From Nocardia sputorum (GTDB taxonomy: Bacteria > Actinomycetota > Actinomycetes > Mycobacteriales > Mycobacteriaceae), in contig NZ_AP026978.1 in assembly GCF_027924405.1 (NCBI RefSeq), forward strand, positions 4,278,001 through 4,342,000: DNA of 64,000 nt, given 5' to 3'. Of this stretch, positions 8,388 to 16,807 are shown piece after piece. The notes under the pieces are model-generated. The model had not been told where the DNA came from and searched no databases. It worked only from the letters and a program-made list of their open reading frames with translations. Positions within the stretch are counted from its first letter, which is position 1. Each line of letters opens with the position of its first letter. A program made the translations under genes and the position numbers.

Positions 8388-8418
8388 AGTGAAAACGTTG
8401 TCGTCGCGACAATGTCAA
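8388..8418 (-). promoter_or_regulatory. MerR-type promoter with 15-bp palindrome in a 19-bp spacer
   Basis: On the minus strand TTGACA (8418-8413) is followed by a 19-bp spacer and TTCACT (8393-8388). The spacer holds the perfect palindrome TTGTCG-N3-CGACAA (8398-8412 on the plus strand). MerR regulators classically act on promoters with overlong 19-20-bp spacers containing such a dyad. The -10 match is weak, so its exact position is uncertain. Confidence 0.6.
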
Positions 8419-8482
8419 GCGAAGGTGCGCGCACCGGTGCACCGCCGTGCGATCCGGCGTGCAGAGGACGGCGGGTGCCCGT

Positions 8483-8959
8483 TCAGACGACCTCGAAGAC
8501 TCGATAGGCGATGCCGCCCTCGACCGGATATCCCGAGCCGACGCACACGACATCGTTGAGCCACCGATAGTCTCGAGCGCCGGTTTCGAACACCGGGGTG
8601 GTGCGGAAGTAGTAGCTTCCGGGATCGACGAGATGTCGCGTGGCCGGATTCCCCATCCGGTCGCGCACCGATTCCGGAATGGTCCACCGTCCACCGTAGG
8701 TCATCTGCACCAGGGCGTCGTCGTCGGTGCGCAAGGTCAGCCGGACATCGAGCGTCATGCTCCCGTCCTGCCGGAACGTCGCCCAATCGCCGCCGCCCGG
8801 CAACACCGCGCCGCGTAGCTTCGGACCTTCGAAGGACCCGCCTACCGCACCGAACAGTACCCGGCCCCGTCCGATGTTCAGCGGCGGCGCCAGATCCACC
8901 ACGACGTCGAACAGCTGCCTGGTCTCGATCCCGGCGATGTCCTCGACCCGTGCGTCCAT
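8483..8959 (-). CDS. DUF3237 family protein
   Basis: 158 residues from ATG at 8959, one base after the stop of the upstream gene, so clearly one operon. DUF3237 features visible include LFDVVVDLAPPLNIGRGRVL, GGSFEGPKLRGAVLPGGGDW and DVRLTLRTDDDALVQMTYGG. The family is a small beta-barrel-like protein of uncertain function, frequently encoded beside SnoaL/NTF2-like proteins and aromatic-compound enzymes. It is probably cytoplasmic; no signal peptide. No catalytic assignment is possible from the sequence. Confidence 0.82.
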   Translation of the reverse strand: MDARVEDIAGIETRQLFDVVVDLAPPLNIGRGRVLFGAVGGSFEGPKLRGAVLPGGGDWATFRQDGSMTLDVRLTLRTDDDALVQMTYGGRWTIPESVRDRMGNPATRHLVDPGSYYFRTTPVFETGARDYRWLNDVVCVGSGYPVEGGIAYRVFEVV

Positions 8960-8960
8960 G

Positions 8961-9407
8961 TCATCTCCCTCCGAACAGCTTCTGCCGTACCGCGTCGGTG
9001 GAGACGCCCGATTGGGCGCACAGCTCCGACAGGTCGAAATGGAAGTACTCTCCTGCGATCAGCCCGTCGGCGAACGCGAAGCGAAGGAACACCGGTAGCT
9101 CCGCCCGCCGGCCGTTCGGCTCGACGCCGAATCTGTTGCCCGTCATGGTCATTCGCACCGTGCCCCAGCAGGCCAGCGTCTCCCCGTCGGCTGCGTTCCC
9201 GCCCAGCTGGACGTCGTAGTCCGGAAACGAGGCGAAGAAGGTTCGTAACGCCGCCTCGTTCGCGTCCAGCCCGCGCGCCACCGTCCCGAACGCCGGTGCT
9301 TCCAAGACCATTTCGTCGTGCATGAGCCGCAACGCCGCAGTGACGTCCTGCCTGCTTTTGACCACCGCGAGTTCCGTCGCCAGGTCCATCATCCAACCAC
9401 CGCCCAT
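8961..9407 (-). CDS. SnoaL-like / NTF2-fold polyketide-cyclase-type protein
   Basis: 148 residues from ATG at 9407. The order of elements matches SnoaL-like proteins: helix with LMHDEMVLEAPAFGTV, LDANEAALRTFFASFPDYDVQL, ADGETLACWGTVRMTMTG, then LPVFLRFAFADGLIAGEYFHFDLSELCAQSG. These small proteins catalyse isomerisation/cyclisation or hydrolysis in polyketide, steroid and epoxide metabolism. Two downstream ATGs (9392, 9389) are possible, but 9407 sits exactly at the expected +1 of a good promoter, supporting leaderless initiation there. It is cotranscribed with the DUF3237 gene. Confidence 0.8.
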   Translation of the reverse strand: MGGGWMMDLATELAVVKSRQDVTAALRLMHDEMVLEAPAFGTVARGLDANEAALRTFFASFPDYDVQLGGNAADGETLACWGTVRMTMTGNRFGVEPNGRRAELPVFLRFAFADGLIAGEYFHFDLSELCAQSGVSTDAVRQKLFGGR

Positions 9408-9413
9408 GACTTA

Positions 9414-9442
9414 ACTATACGTTCGACCGTATTTATTGTCTA
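9414..9442 (-). promoter_or_regulatory. Leaderless-type promoter containing a palindromic operator
   Basis: On the minus strand TAGACA (9442-9437), a 17-bp spacer, and TATAGT (9419-9414) precede the ATG at 9407 by 6 bp, so transcription should begin at or beside the start codon. A palindrome ATACG-N6-CGTAT (9417-9432) overlaps the -10 and fills the spacer, a typical TetR-type repressor position. No regulator gene is adjacent. Confidence 0.65.
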
Positions 9443-9660
9443 CATGCGAGCACGACCCGAGCGTTCGGCTCGGAGACGAGCGTTGGCCCGGAAATCCCGA
9501 AGACGGCGACTACTCCGCGCCGAAGCACCTGTGCCAGGGGTGAGTTCGGCGATCAGCTCGAAGTGCTCGGTGAACTCGACGTGCGGCGAGGTCGCGCAGA
9601 ACACCGAGATATGGCACGCTGATAATTCGACTCGATTCTTTTCGCGCAGGGGGAATTTCG

Positions 9661-10164
9661 GTGAACGAGCCGTCGCGGACGCAGGCCGTCGTCCTGGACC
9701 CGTGGGATGTGCCGTCGGCTCGCGCGCTGGCAGCGGCCCACGGCGTCGAGGTGCAGGAGTTCCCGCGCCGCGGGATCGAGCCGGTCACGACCGTGACCCT
9801 GCTGCTGATCGGTGCGGCGGCCGCCGTCGGCGCGGTCTTGCACATCTTGGAGCAGCGCAAAGGCGGTCAGGTGATCGACCTGCGGCCGGGCGCCCCGAAA
9901 GCGTTCTACCGCACCCCGGATGTCGTGTACGGCACCGTCGTGATCGTCACCGTCGACGGCAAGGTGACCGTGGAGGTCAGGGAGCCGGAAGGCATGTTCG
10001 GCAAAGTGGTATCGACCCTGCCGCAGTTGCTTTCCAGCGGCGGCAGCGCGGAGGAGGTCACTCGAACGGTGACCGAGAGGTTCGGCGCGGACATCGCTAT
10101 AGAGACGGCGGACATCGCGGTCGAGACGATTGATGGCGATCCGGCTCCCGAGGGCGGCGCATAG
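9661..10164 (+). CDS. Small single-pass membrane protein, unknown function
   Basis: 167 residues from GTG at 9661, preceded by GCAGGGGGAA. One hydrophobic helix (about residues 43-62, TVTLLLIGAAAAVGAVLHIL) separates a short N-terminal domain from a C-terminal domain of about 100 residues with beta-rich VVYGTVVIVTVDGKVTVEV. The stop TAG is immediately followed by the GTG of the metalloprotease gene, so the two are translated together and probably function together, for example as membrane anchor or substrate/effector of the peptidase. I do not recognise the family. Confidence 0.75.
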   Translation: MNEPSRTQAVVLDPWDVPSARALAAAHGVEVQEFPRRGIEPVTTVTLLLIGAAAAVGAVLHILEQRKGGQVIDLRPGAPKAFYRTPDVVYGTVVIVTVDGKVTVEVREPEGMFGKVVSTLPQLLSSGGSAEEVTRTVTERFGADIAIETADIAVETIDGDPAPEGGA

Positions 10165-12576
10165 GTGCACGGTGACGCCCAGCGAGCAGCACAGCGGTAT
10201 TACGAGCAGCTGCGGGCGGCACTGGAGGAGCCCGAGCCCGGCGATCTCGCCGGAGCCGACCTGGCCGAATTCCAGGCCCTGGCTACGGAACTCCTCGAAC
10301 GGATCCTGCGGGACTACGCGGCCCCCGAGGTCACCCCGGAAATACGGGCCGAGGCGGAGCGGGTGGTCGCCCAGTTCATGCGCGGTCGCGCGGGCCGCGA
10401 CGAGATCGAAGTCGAGCAGCTGAGCAGAATCCAGGACCGGATCGAAGCGGCCATACCGACCATGTTCCCGGACGGCTTGGCCCGGGTCGGCGGGCGCCCG
10501 TTGGTGCGTCCGCTGCGAACCGGGCAGCTCAATGCCGTCTGCACGCTGACGCCGGGCCGTTCGGATGCCTACCTGGTGCTCGTCGAGGACCAGATGGAGC
10601 AGTTCTGGCACAAGCTGAGCGCGGCGGTCGCCTGGGCGATCCCGCGCGGCCCCGTGCACGACGGACATCTGCACGACTATCGGCTCGGCGTGTCCGCCGT
10701 GACCGAGCGGATCGAGTCCGATCCGGATGTCCTCGCTCGTTTCGTCGACGCCGTCACCGGTTACGCCGTGACCGGCCGGTTCGATCGGACCGAGTCCTAT
10801 CCCATGCTGCCGCCGGGCTACCTCAACTTCGCGAACATGTTGGGACAGTCCCTGGAAAACTTCGTGATCGGCCACGAATACGGGCACATCCTGCTCGGCC
10901 ATCTGCACAAGACGGCGTCGAGCCGAGGCGTCCTGCCGATCGACGATGTCGGCACGCTGACCTACTCGTGGAAGCAGGAGCTCGAAGCCGACTTCATCGG
11001 CATGGGCCTGGCGCTCAACTGCACCGGCGAATATCCGGTCGAGTTGAGTTTTCTGGGCATCAGCCTGTTCTTCGATGCCCTGGACGTCATGGATCGCGCG
11101 GTGTCCCTCCTGGAAACCGGCGACGAGAACGTCCGCCAGCTGGGCTCGCACCCACCGTCCTATCTGCGCAGGCGACGATTGCGGGAGTCGCTCGAGCAGC
11201 TGGCTCGCGCCGACGGCACGGACGAGCGGGAGAAGGCCGAACGGTTTCGGGCGGCGCTGAGAAACGCCGAGGTGCAAGCGGACGTCGTGCGCCTGCTGTG
11301 GGAGCGCACGCGACCGCGCCTGCTCGACCTCCGCGAGCGTGGCGTGCGACCGGCCCGTACCTGGCGAACCATCCCGAAAGAAGTGCCGGCAACCGAGCCC
11401 CCGCTCGATCCGGGGTCGCTACACCCCGATGAGGCCGCGTCGCACTACTACCGAAATCTGCTGGCGCGGACCGACGCCCTGCTCGGCGCCCGCGCTCGAG
11501 TCGACCCGGCCGCTCTGGGAACCGAACTGGATCGCTTTCTCCGCGTCGAGCGAGCCGACGATCCGCGCGCGGCGACGGTGCATCTGGGTCGCGATCCGCG
11601 GGACATGGGCGACCTGTTCTCCGAGGTGCTGGACTGGACCGAGAGCGCGTTGCGGGCCGAGGTGGCCGAATTCCCCCGCCCGCTCGTCGGCCACCTCCGG
11701 ACGGGTCGGCTCGACGCGGTGCTCGCACCCGTGCCGGGCCATTGGGACGCTCGGGGCACCTGCCTGATGCTCATCGAAGACGAGTTGGCGCTGTTCGCGT
11801 TCAAGTTCGGCGAAGCGGTCCTGTCGGCTCTGCCGCAGCGGCGCGCGGATGAGAACGGCAGAACCAGCTTCGTCTTCGACGAGTCCGCAGCGGCCGAGCG
11901 ACTGGATGCCGAGCCGATGCTCGCCGCGCGCTTCGCCGAGATCGTCAGCGCTTACGCCATGACCGGCAGCGTCGTCGGCCACGCACTCGGCGGGCTGCCG
12001 GGTGGTCAGCTCGACTTCGCCGCGGACCTGCGTGATTCCCTCCTCCGTTTCGTCCTGGGGCACGCGTACGCGCACCTTCTGGTGCACGCCCGTGCAGCGA
12101 CGCCGCGCGCGGAAATGCTGCCGGTCCCCGATGTCGAATCACTCACGCACTCCTGGCAACAGGAGCTGCTGGCCGACGAGATCAGCTTGGGCATTCTCGC
12201 GACAGCCGGTTTCGGCGATGCCGACAACGTCGACCTGGTAGGCGCCTTCCTGGGTATCGGCTTGTACTTCGATGTCGTGGACGTGATGGATCGCGCGTTG
12301 TCGCTGCTGGAGACCGGCGCGGAGGAGGCTCGTCAACTCGGTTCCCATCCGCCCTCGGACGTGCGAAAGCAACGGCTGGGTGAGCTTCTGGTGACGAGCG
12401 CCGAATCGACACGCCCGGTGGTCGGAGCAGCCGAGGCACAAGGCAGGATCGTCCGCCTGTTCTGGGCCCGTGCCCGGCCGCGCCTGCTGGAACTGCACCG
12501 GCAGGGCGCGCGTCCGGCGCCCATGTGGCGGACGATCCCGAAAGAGACCGAAGCCGACGCCGCACGCGACCGGTAG
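10165..12576 (+). CDS. Tandem-duplicated zinc metalloprotease-like protein (one active, one degenerate copy)
   Basis: 803 residues from GTG at 10165, directly abutting the previous stop. The protein is an internal duplication: residues about 115-405 and about 505-795 align throughout (for example LSFLGISLFFDALDVMDRA / GAFLGIGLYFDVVDVMDRA, both followed by LLETG and RQLGSHPPS). Copy 1 has the zinc motif HEYGH at 237-241 and a downstream ELEAD (272-276) likely to give the third ligand. Copy 2 has HAYAH (633-637) and ELLAD, losing the catalytic Glu and the third ligand. No signal peptide or TM is visible, so it is probably cytoplasmic or tethered by its small membrane partner. Peptidase activity is inferred from the motif only. 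Confidence 0.8.
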   Translation: MHGDAQRAAQRYYEQLRAALEEPEPGDLAGADLAEFQALATELLERILRDYAAPEVTPEIRAEAERVVAQFMRGRAGRDEIEVEQLSRIQDRIEAAIPTMFPDGLARVGGRPLVRPLRTGQLNAVCTLTPGRSDAYLVLVEDQMEQFWHKLSAAVAWAIPRGPVHDGHLHDYRLGVSAVTERIESDPDVLARFVDAVTGYAVTGRFDRTESYPMLPPGYLNFANMLGQSLENFVIGHEYGHILLGHLHKTASSRGVLPIDDVGTLTYSWKQELEADFIGMGLALNCTGEYPVELSFLGISLFFDALDVMDRAVSLLETGDENVRQLGSHPPSYLRRRRLRESLEQLARADGTDEREKAERFRAALRNAEVQADVVRLLWERTRPRLLDLRERGVRPARTWRTIPKEVPATEPPLDPGSLHPDEAASHYYRNLLARTDALLGARARVDPAALGTELDRFLRVERADDPRAATVHLGRDPRDMGDLFSEVLDWTESALRAEVAEFPRPLVGHLRTGRLDAVLAPVPGHWDARGTCLMLIEDELALFAFKFGEAVLSALPQRRADENGRTSFVFDESAAAERLDAEPMLAARFAEIVSAYAMTGSVVGHALGGLPGGQLDFAADLRDSLLRFVLGHAYAHLLVHARAATPRAEMLPVPDVESLTHSWQQELLADEISLGILATAGFGDADNVDLVGAFLGIGLYFDVVDVMDRALSLLETGAEEARQLGSHPPSDVRKQRLGELLVTSAESTRPVVGAAEAQGRIVRLFWARARPRLLELHRQGARPAPMWRTIPKETEADAARDR

Positions 12577-12699
12577 GGACTGGTCCATCCGCGGGTGAGT
12601 GCGTTGACCACGAACTTTTGCCGGTCAGGCGGCGGTCGTGCGGATTCGTGACCGGCCCCAGCGTTGCGGCGTTCGCTGCGAACAGTCATGGTCGACGCA

Positions 12700-14703
12700 C
12701 TAGCCGAAGTACCGGTGGAACCACGCCGTCAGGTCGGCTTCGTTCTTCGGTCCCTGATCCGGATGATCGGCGCGCAACGTGCAGAAATGCCCGGCGATAG
12801 CGAACTTCTGGTGGACCACGAACAGGCAACTGGGTCCCAGTGCGGGATCGGTGTTCGGGTAGCAGAAGAAGCGGCCGAGGACGTTGCCGTTCTGTCGCCA
12901 GGCGTCGTCACCCGGGTCGCCGCTGCCGCACACATGCCCCGAGAACTGGCCGCGGTTCGCCTCGTACAGGTACATCGCGGACTCCTGGTCCGGGAAGCCG
13001 AAGAATTCCGCCGCTGGGAACCCGGCCTTCGTGCCGCAGGCCAGCATCGCGTCCACCGGGCCGGGCGGCGGATCGGCGTGGCGGCAATTGGCCGGACCGA
13101 AATCACCGGCCAGGTGGTTCAGCACCGCACGATCGGCCTGGGTGAAATAGTCCGGATCCCGGGCGGTGTCGGGAGTACGAAACCCGAAACCGTTGCGTGC
13201 GGCCACATAATCGCGGTACCGCTGGTCGGCCGGATCCCAGAGGTACACCGCGGCGGCCAACGCCTGCTCGTCCGTCACCAGCAGCGCCGGGCGCGGCGCG
13301 GCGGGATCGTCCACCTTGCTCAGGAAACACGATTTGCGGCCGACTTCCGCGCCGTCGCGCAGCATCGGTCCATCCTGCCCCGGCGGATCTCCGGGGCAAT
13401 TTCGTCCCTGCAGACCGGTCAGCAAGGAGGAGATGTAGCCGCGCAACTGGTCGACGGTGCGAAACCGTAGGAACCGCGCGGCGGGATCGCTCGCGGCCGG
13501 ATTCGCGGCGCAGAACACCACGGCGACGGTCGGCGAAGCGGGGTTCTCGTGCACACAGTTGGCGCGTTTGTAACCAGACGGGCCCACCAGGGACAGCAGG
13601 TCGATGTCCGGGCCGTCGGGCGCGCTCGCGTCGGGAACCGCGGCGCCGGTGGTGGGCCGGGTCGACTCCCAGCCGAGCAAGCCGAGCGCGGCGGCCAGAA
13701 GGACGACGCCCAGCAAGGCGAGCACGCGAAGCACCCGTCGGCGGCGGGGTCGGCCGCCGTCCCGGCTGCGCGGGCCGGTCGTCGCGCCCGATCGGTCCCC
13801 TGGCGGGCCCGCTGTGGTCGGCGGACCTTTGTCCTCCGGCTCCGTCGGCGTCTCCGGTGAGCGGCTCGAGGCGACCGCCGCCTGCGCGGCCGCGCCGAGC
13901 TCTCCTGCCGTGGCGTACCGGGCCTGCGGATCCTTGGCCATGCCGCGCGCGATCACCTCGTCCAATCGGGCGGGCAGTCCGGGACGGCACTCGTGCGGGC
14001 GCGGCGGCGGCTCGAACAGGTGCGCGGAGATGATCTGGGCTTCGGTGTCCTTCGGGAACGGCCGCGAACCGGTGAGGCATTCGTACAGCACGCAGGTCAG
14101 GGCATAGACGTCGGCGGCGGGGGTCACGGCGCGGGAGTGGAACCGCTCCGGTGCCATGTAGTGGAACGATCCGATCGCCGAACCGGTGCTGGTGAGGCTC
14201 TGCCCCGTGGCCGACTGCGCGATCCCGAAGTCCACCAGGTAGGCGAAGCCGTCCGCGGTGAGCAGGATGTTGTCCGGCTTGATGTCGCGGTGCACCAAAC
14301 CGTCGGCGTGTGCGGCGTCCAGTGCCGCGGCGACCTGCCGGATGATCGCGACCGCCCGCTCCGGCTCCAGCGGCGCCCGCTCGGTCAGCAGCGCGCGCAG
14401 GCTGTCGCCACCGACCAGGCGCATATCGATGAAGAGCCGGCCGTCGATCTCGCCGTAATCGTGGATCGGGATGATGTGCGGTTCCTGCAAACGCGCCGCG
14501 ACATGCGATTCGCGCCGGAACCGTTCCCGGAACACCGGATCGTCGTGCAGCCGCTCGGGCAGCACCTTCAGGGCGATGGTGCGGTCCTTGACGGTGTCGT
14601 AGGCCTCGAACACTTCCCCCATGCCGCCACGACCGATCAGGCGATCCAGGCGGTACGGCCCGAATCGCGACCCCACCTCGAGCGTCTGACGTCGCGTCGT
14701 CAT
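12700..14703 (-). CDS. Receptor-like Ser/Thr protein kinase with Cys-rich ectodomain
   Basis: 667 residues from ATG at 14703. Kinase domain about 15-275: glycine loop GRGGMGEV, ATP-binding Lys in IALKVL (K46), catalytic HRDIKPDN (138-145), DFG (158-160), APE (184-186). A proline-rich juxtamembrane linker leads to one TM helix (about 325-345). The outside part (346-667) is not PASTA; it contains two related Cys-rich segments, starting near YKRANC and FGPANC, each with conserved spaced cysteines, probably disulfide-bonded. It resembles the mycobacterial PknB/PknH-type membrane kinases in layout. It is expected to sense an extracellular cue and phosphorylate cytoplasmic targets. Neighbours do not reveal the ligand. 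Confidence 0.9.
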   Translation of the reverse strand: MTTRRQTLEVGSRFGPYRLDRLIGRGGMGEVFEAYDTVKDRTIALKVLPERLHDDPVFRERFRRESHVAARLQEPHIIPIHDYGEIDGRLFIDMRLVGGDSLRALLTERAPLEPERAVAIIRQVAAALDAAHADGLVHRDIKPDNILLTADGFAYLVDFGIAQSATGQSLTSTGSAIGSFHYMAPERFHSRAVTPAADVYALTCVLYECLTGSRPFPKDTEAQIISAHLFEPPPRPHECRPGLPARLDEVIARGMAKDPQARYATAGELGAAAQAAVASSRSPETPTEPEDKGPPTTAGPPGDRSGATTGPRSRDGGRPRRRRVLRVLALLGVVLLAAALGLLGWESTRPTTGAAVPDASAPDGPDIDLLSLVGPSGYKRANCVHENPASPTVAVVFCAANPAASDPAARFLRFRTVDQLRGYISSLLTGLQGRNCPGDPPGQDGPMLRDGAEVGRKSCFLSKVDDPAAPRPALLVTDEQALAAAVYLWDPADQRYRDYVAARNGFGFRTPDTARDPDYFTQADRAVLNHLAGDFGPANCRHADPPPGPVDAMLACGTKAGFPAAEFFGFPDQESAMYLYEANRGQFSGHVCGSGDPGDDAWRQNGNVLGRFFCYPNTDPALGPSCLFVVHQKFAIAGHFCTLRADHPDQGPKNEADLTAWFHRYFG

Positions 14704-15087
14704 CTCGTCCTCCGTGACGGGGACCCGGAGGGTGTCCGGCGCGGACCGAGCCGAACGCCTTCCCGGGGCCGTGACCCGGGTTCTGCGCTCAACTGTAGGC
14801 CGCGGCGATCCCTTCGGCAGGCGTATCGCGCAGCGGGCCGGTCAACCGCCGATTCGCGTCGGCGCAGGTCCCTGGCCTGTCGGCGCGGTCGCAGCCGAAC
14901 GGCGCCGCGGTGCCAAGAGGCGTCTTTCACGCGTCTTCAGACCACCCGCAACGGGTGCCGCCCTCGTCGCCCGCCTTCCCGATAGGCGGGCACCGCGACG
15001 ACCGGAGGCGAGTGCCGGTATTCCCCGGGATTCGAGCCATGGCGGCTCCGCTGCCACCGGGCGAACATCCTCGATCATTACCGAACG
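14704..15087. other. Intergenic, kinase upstream region
   Basis: 384 bp between the kinase start and the end of the T7SS-linked gene. I see no credible open frame. It presumably holds the kinase promoter; no convincing -35/-10 pair or palindrome was found. Confidence 0.5.
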
Positions 15088-15960
15088 TCAGGGTGGTGCC
15101 CCCGGTTTGTGCAGTGCCCACGGCGACTGTCCGTCCGAACTGTGCACCTTCAAATCGGCGGACCTGGCCGTACCGGGGCCCATACCCTCCCCGCTTTGCC
15201 CTAGTTCCAGGTAGCCGGTGTTGGCGTGGACTTCGGTCACTCCGGCCTCGGAATGCAGAATCTTGGCCGCGCGGGCGCCCACATCGGAGAGCGGCGCGTG
15301 AGACAGCAAGGCCACCGTCCCGCCGTTCTGCTCGACAGCCCGTTGGAAATACTTGTTTCCAGCCAGGATGCGGGCGTAGTCGGCTTCACCGACGGCGACG
15401 GTCTCCCGCTTGCGGCCCGCGCGCACTTGCAGGAGGACATTGTCGACCGGCGCTGCGTCGATGTCGTCGAGCCGCGGTGACGCAAGACTGGCGTTGATGG
15501 CCAGGACTGGCGGCTTGTCACGGAACGGCACAGCCCAGGGCACTCGAGGCTGCGACCCGGACGTCACACCGTAATTCTCCTTGTACTCGCCGAGCTCGTA
15601 GTAGAAAGACCGGAACATATCCATGGAGTCCGCTCCCGCCCATGCCTTGTACCTCCTGGCGTCCTCTTTCGACAGGGGGAACGCAACTCCTAGGTCGACA
15701 ATCGTCCGGAATTCGTCCTGGAACGATCCCATGCGGCCGATCAGGCGAACGGACTCCACGTCTTTCGGGTCGATCGTCGCGGGATCAATCGTCTGGAAGA
15801 ACGGATGGAACCGTAACGCCTCGGCGGAATCGGTCTCCACGTAGCGACTGACCGCTTCGCGCAGCTCATCTCCCGGGACCCGCCTGGACAGGCCCTCGCC
15901 CGCGTGCCGCAATTGCAGGGCGAGCCGCTCCGCCACCCACTTCCATTTAGCGGACAGCAT
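15088..15960 (-). CDS. T7SS-linked protein, possible degenerate CHAT-like toxin C-terminus
   Basis: 290 residues from ATG at 15960, 2 bp after the upstream stop. The N-terminal 150 residues are not recognised. The last 130 (VLLQVRAG..., YARILAGNKYFQRAV, VALLSHAPLSDVGARAAKIL, VTEVHANTGYLEL, SPWALHKPG) follow the outline of the Cys-protease-like domain found at the end of actinobacterial polymorphic toxins, where a catalytic Cys normally follows LLS; here that position is His-Ala. It could therefore be an inactive relative or immunity-type derivative. The link to secretion comes from its operon partner. Function is uncertain. Confidence 0.55.
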   Translation of the reverse strand: MLSAKWKWVAERLALQLRHAGEGLSRRVPGDELREAVSRYVETDSAEALRFHPFFQTIDPATIDPKDVESVRLIGRMGSFQDEFRTIVDLGVAFPLSKEDARRYKAWAGADSMDMFRSFYYELGEYKENYGVTSGSQPRVPWAVPFRDKPPVLAINASLASPRLDDIDAAPVDNVLLQVRAGRKRETVAVGEADYARILAGNKYFQRAVEQNGGTVALLSHAPLSDVGARAAKILHSEAGVTEVHANTGYLELGQSGEGMGPGTARSADLKVHSSDGQSPWALHKPGAPP

Positions 15961-15962
15961 CG

Positions 15963-16502
15963 CTAATCCCGCGTTGCCGACCCGTCGCGGTGCAGAGCTT
16001 CGGCCCGCAGCCGGAACGCCGCACGACCGTTGGCATTGAGAAGGATGTCGACGCCCGGCGGTATGACGGCAGGCAACTCATCCCCCACCAGCCGGAGCCA
16101 CCGCTGCACCGGCGGGCCGAACTTCTGCGCGTGCGCAGTAACGACGAGGACACAGGGCACATCGTCCGGTGCCTTGTCGATGACCGGCCGGCCGTGTTCG
16201 TCGCAACCGATCTCCACCACCGACTGCCGCAAGGTCGGCACGAGTTCGGCGCCGGCGTCCGCGTCCCCGGCATGGATCAGATGAAGCAACGCGTCCAGCG
16301 GATCGGTCGGCGACTGTTCGTCGGGCGGCAGATACGCGGGGTTCGGTTCGAACGGTCCTACCCGTCCGTCGGCGCCTATCTTCCAGCGTCCGACGATCGT
16401 CCGAGGCGGGGGCGATTGCTCCGACTCGTTCGGCTCCCACGCCGGTGACGTCAGGACGAACCAGTCACCCTGCCTGACGGTTCCCGACTCCGAACGATCC
16501 AT
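15963..16502 (-). CDS. Type VII secretion system-associated protein
   Basis: 179 residues from ATG at 16502 (GGGAG ribosome-binding site); a start at 16571 would add 23 low-complexity residues. The pattern GDWFVLTSPAWEP, PRTIVGRWKIGADGRVGPFEPNPAYLPPDEQSPTDPLDALLHLIHAGDADAGAELVPTL... and a closing PPGVDILLNANGRAAFRL matches the small actinobacterial proteins annotated as type VII secretion-associated, which are usually encoded beside secreted ESX toxins. No ESX core genes are in the window, so this looks like an orphan effector-type locus. Confidence 0.65.
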   Translation of the reverse strand: MDRSESGTVRQGDWFVLTSPAWEPNESEQSPPPRTIVGRWKIGADGRVGPFEPNPAYLPPDEQSPTDPLDALLHLIHAGDADAGAELVPTLRQSVVEIGCDEHGRPVIDKAPDDVPCVLVVTAHAQKFGPPVQRWLRLVGDELPAVIPPGVDILLNANGRAAFRLRAEALHRDGSATRD

Positions 16503-16807
16503 CACTGCTCCCGCCAGCGCTGTCCCCGAACCCCGCGGTTCTTCCTCACTCAGGCCTCCGCCCAGCCACATCGCGACTCAGCGTAGTCCGGAACTGCCGG
16601 ACAACCTGTGCGGCCACGTCGATGCGGGTCAGGTGACGGGCCGACTCCGATCCGGTCACGCTACCCGTGCCGAAGTCACGGCGGCATCCCCGATTTCTTT
16701 CGGCACCGGCGATGGTGCGCCCCCATGAGGCGGCCACGCCTCGATCGTGGGCCGATAGGTAGATCGTCCGCATCGGTGTGTGCGGCACGCCTGATGGTCG
16801 GCTGCCG

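Noticed and set aside
9553..11277. A 574-codon minus-strand frame
   Set aside because: Opposite to the metalloprotease gene, whose HEYGH and internal repeats show the true strand.
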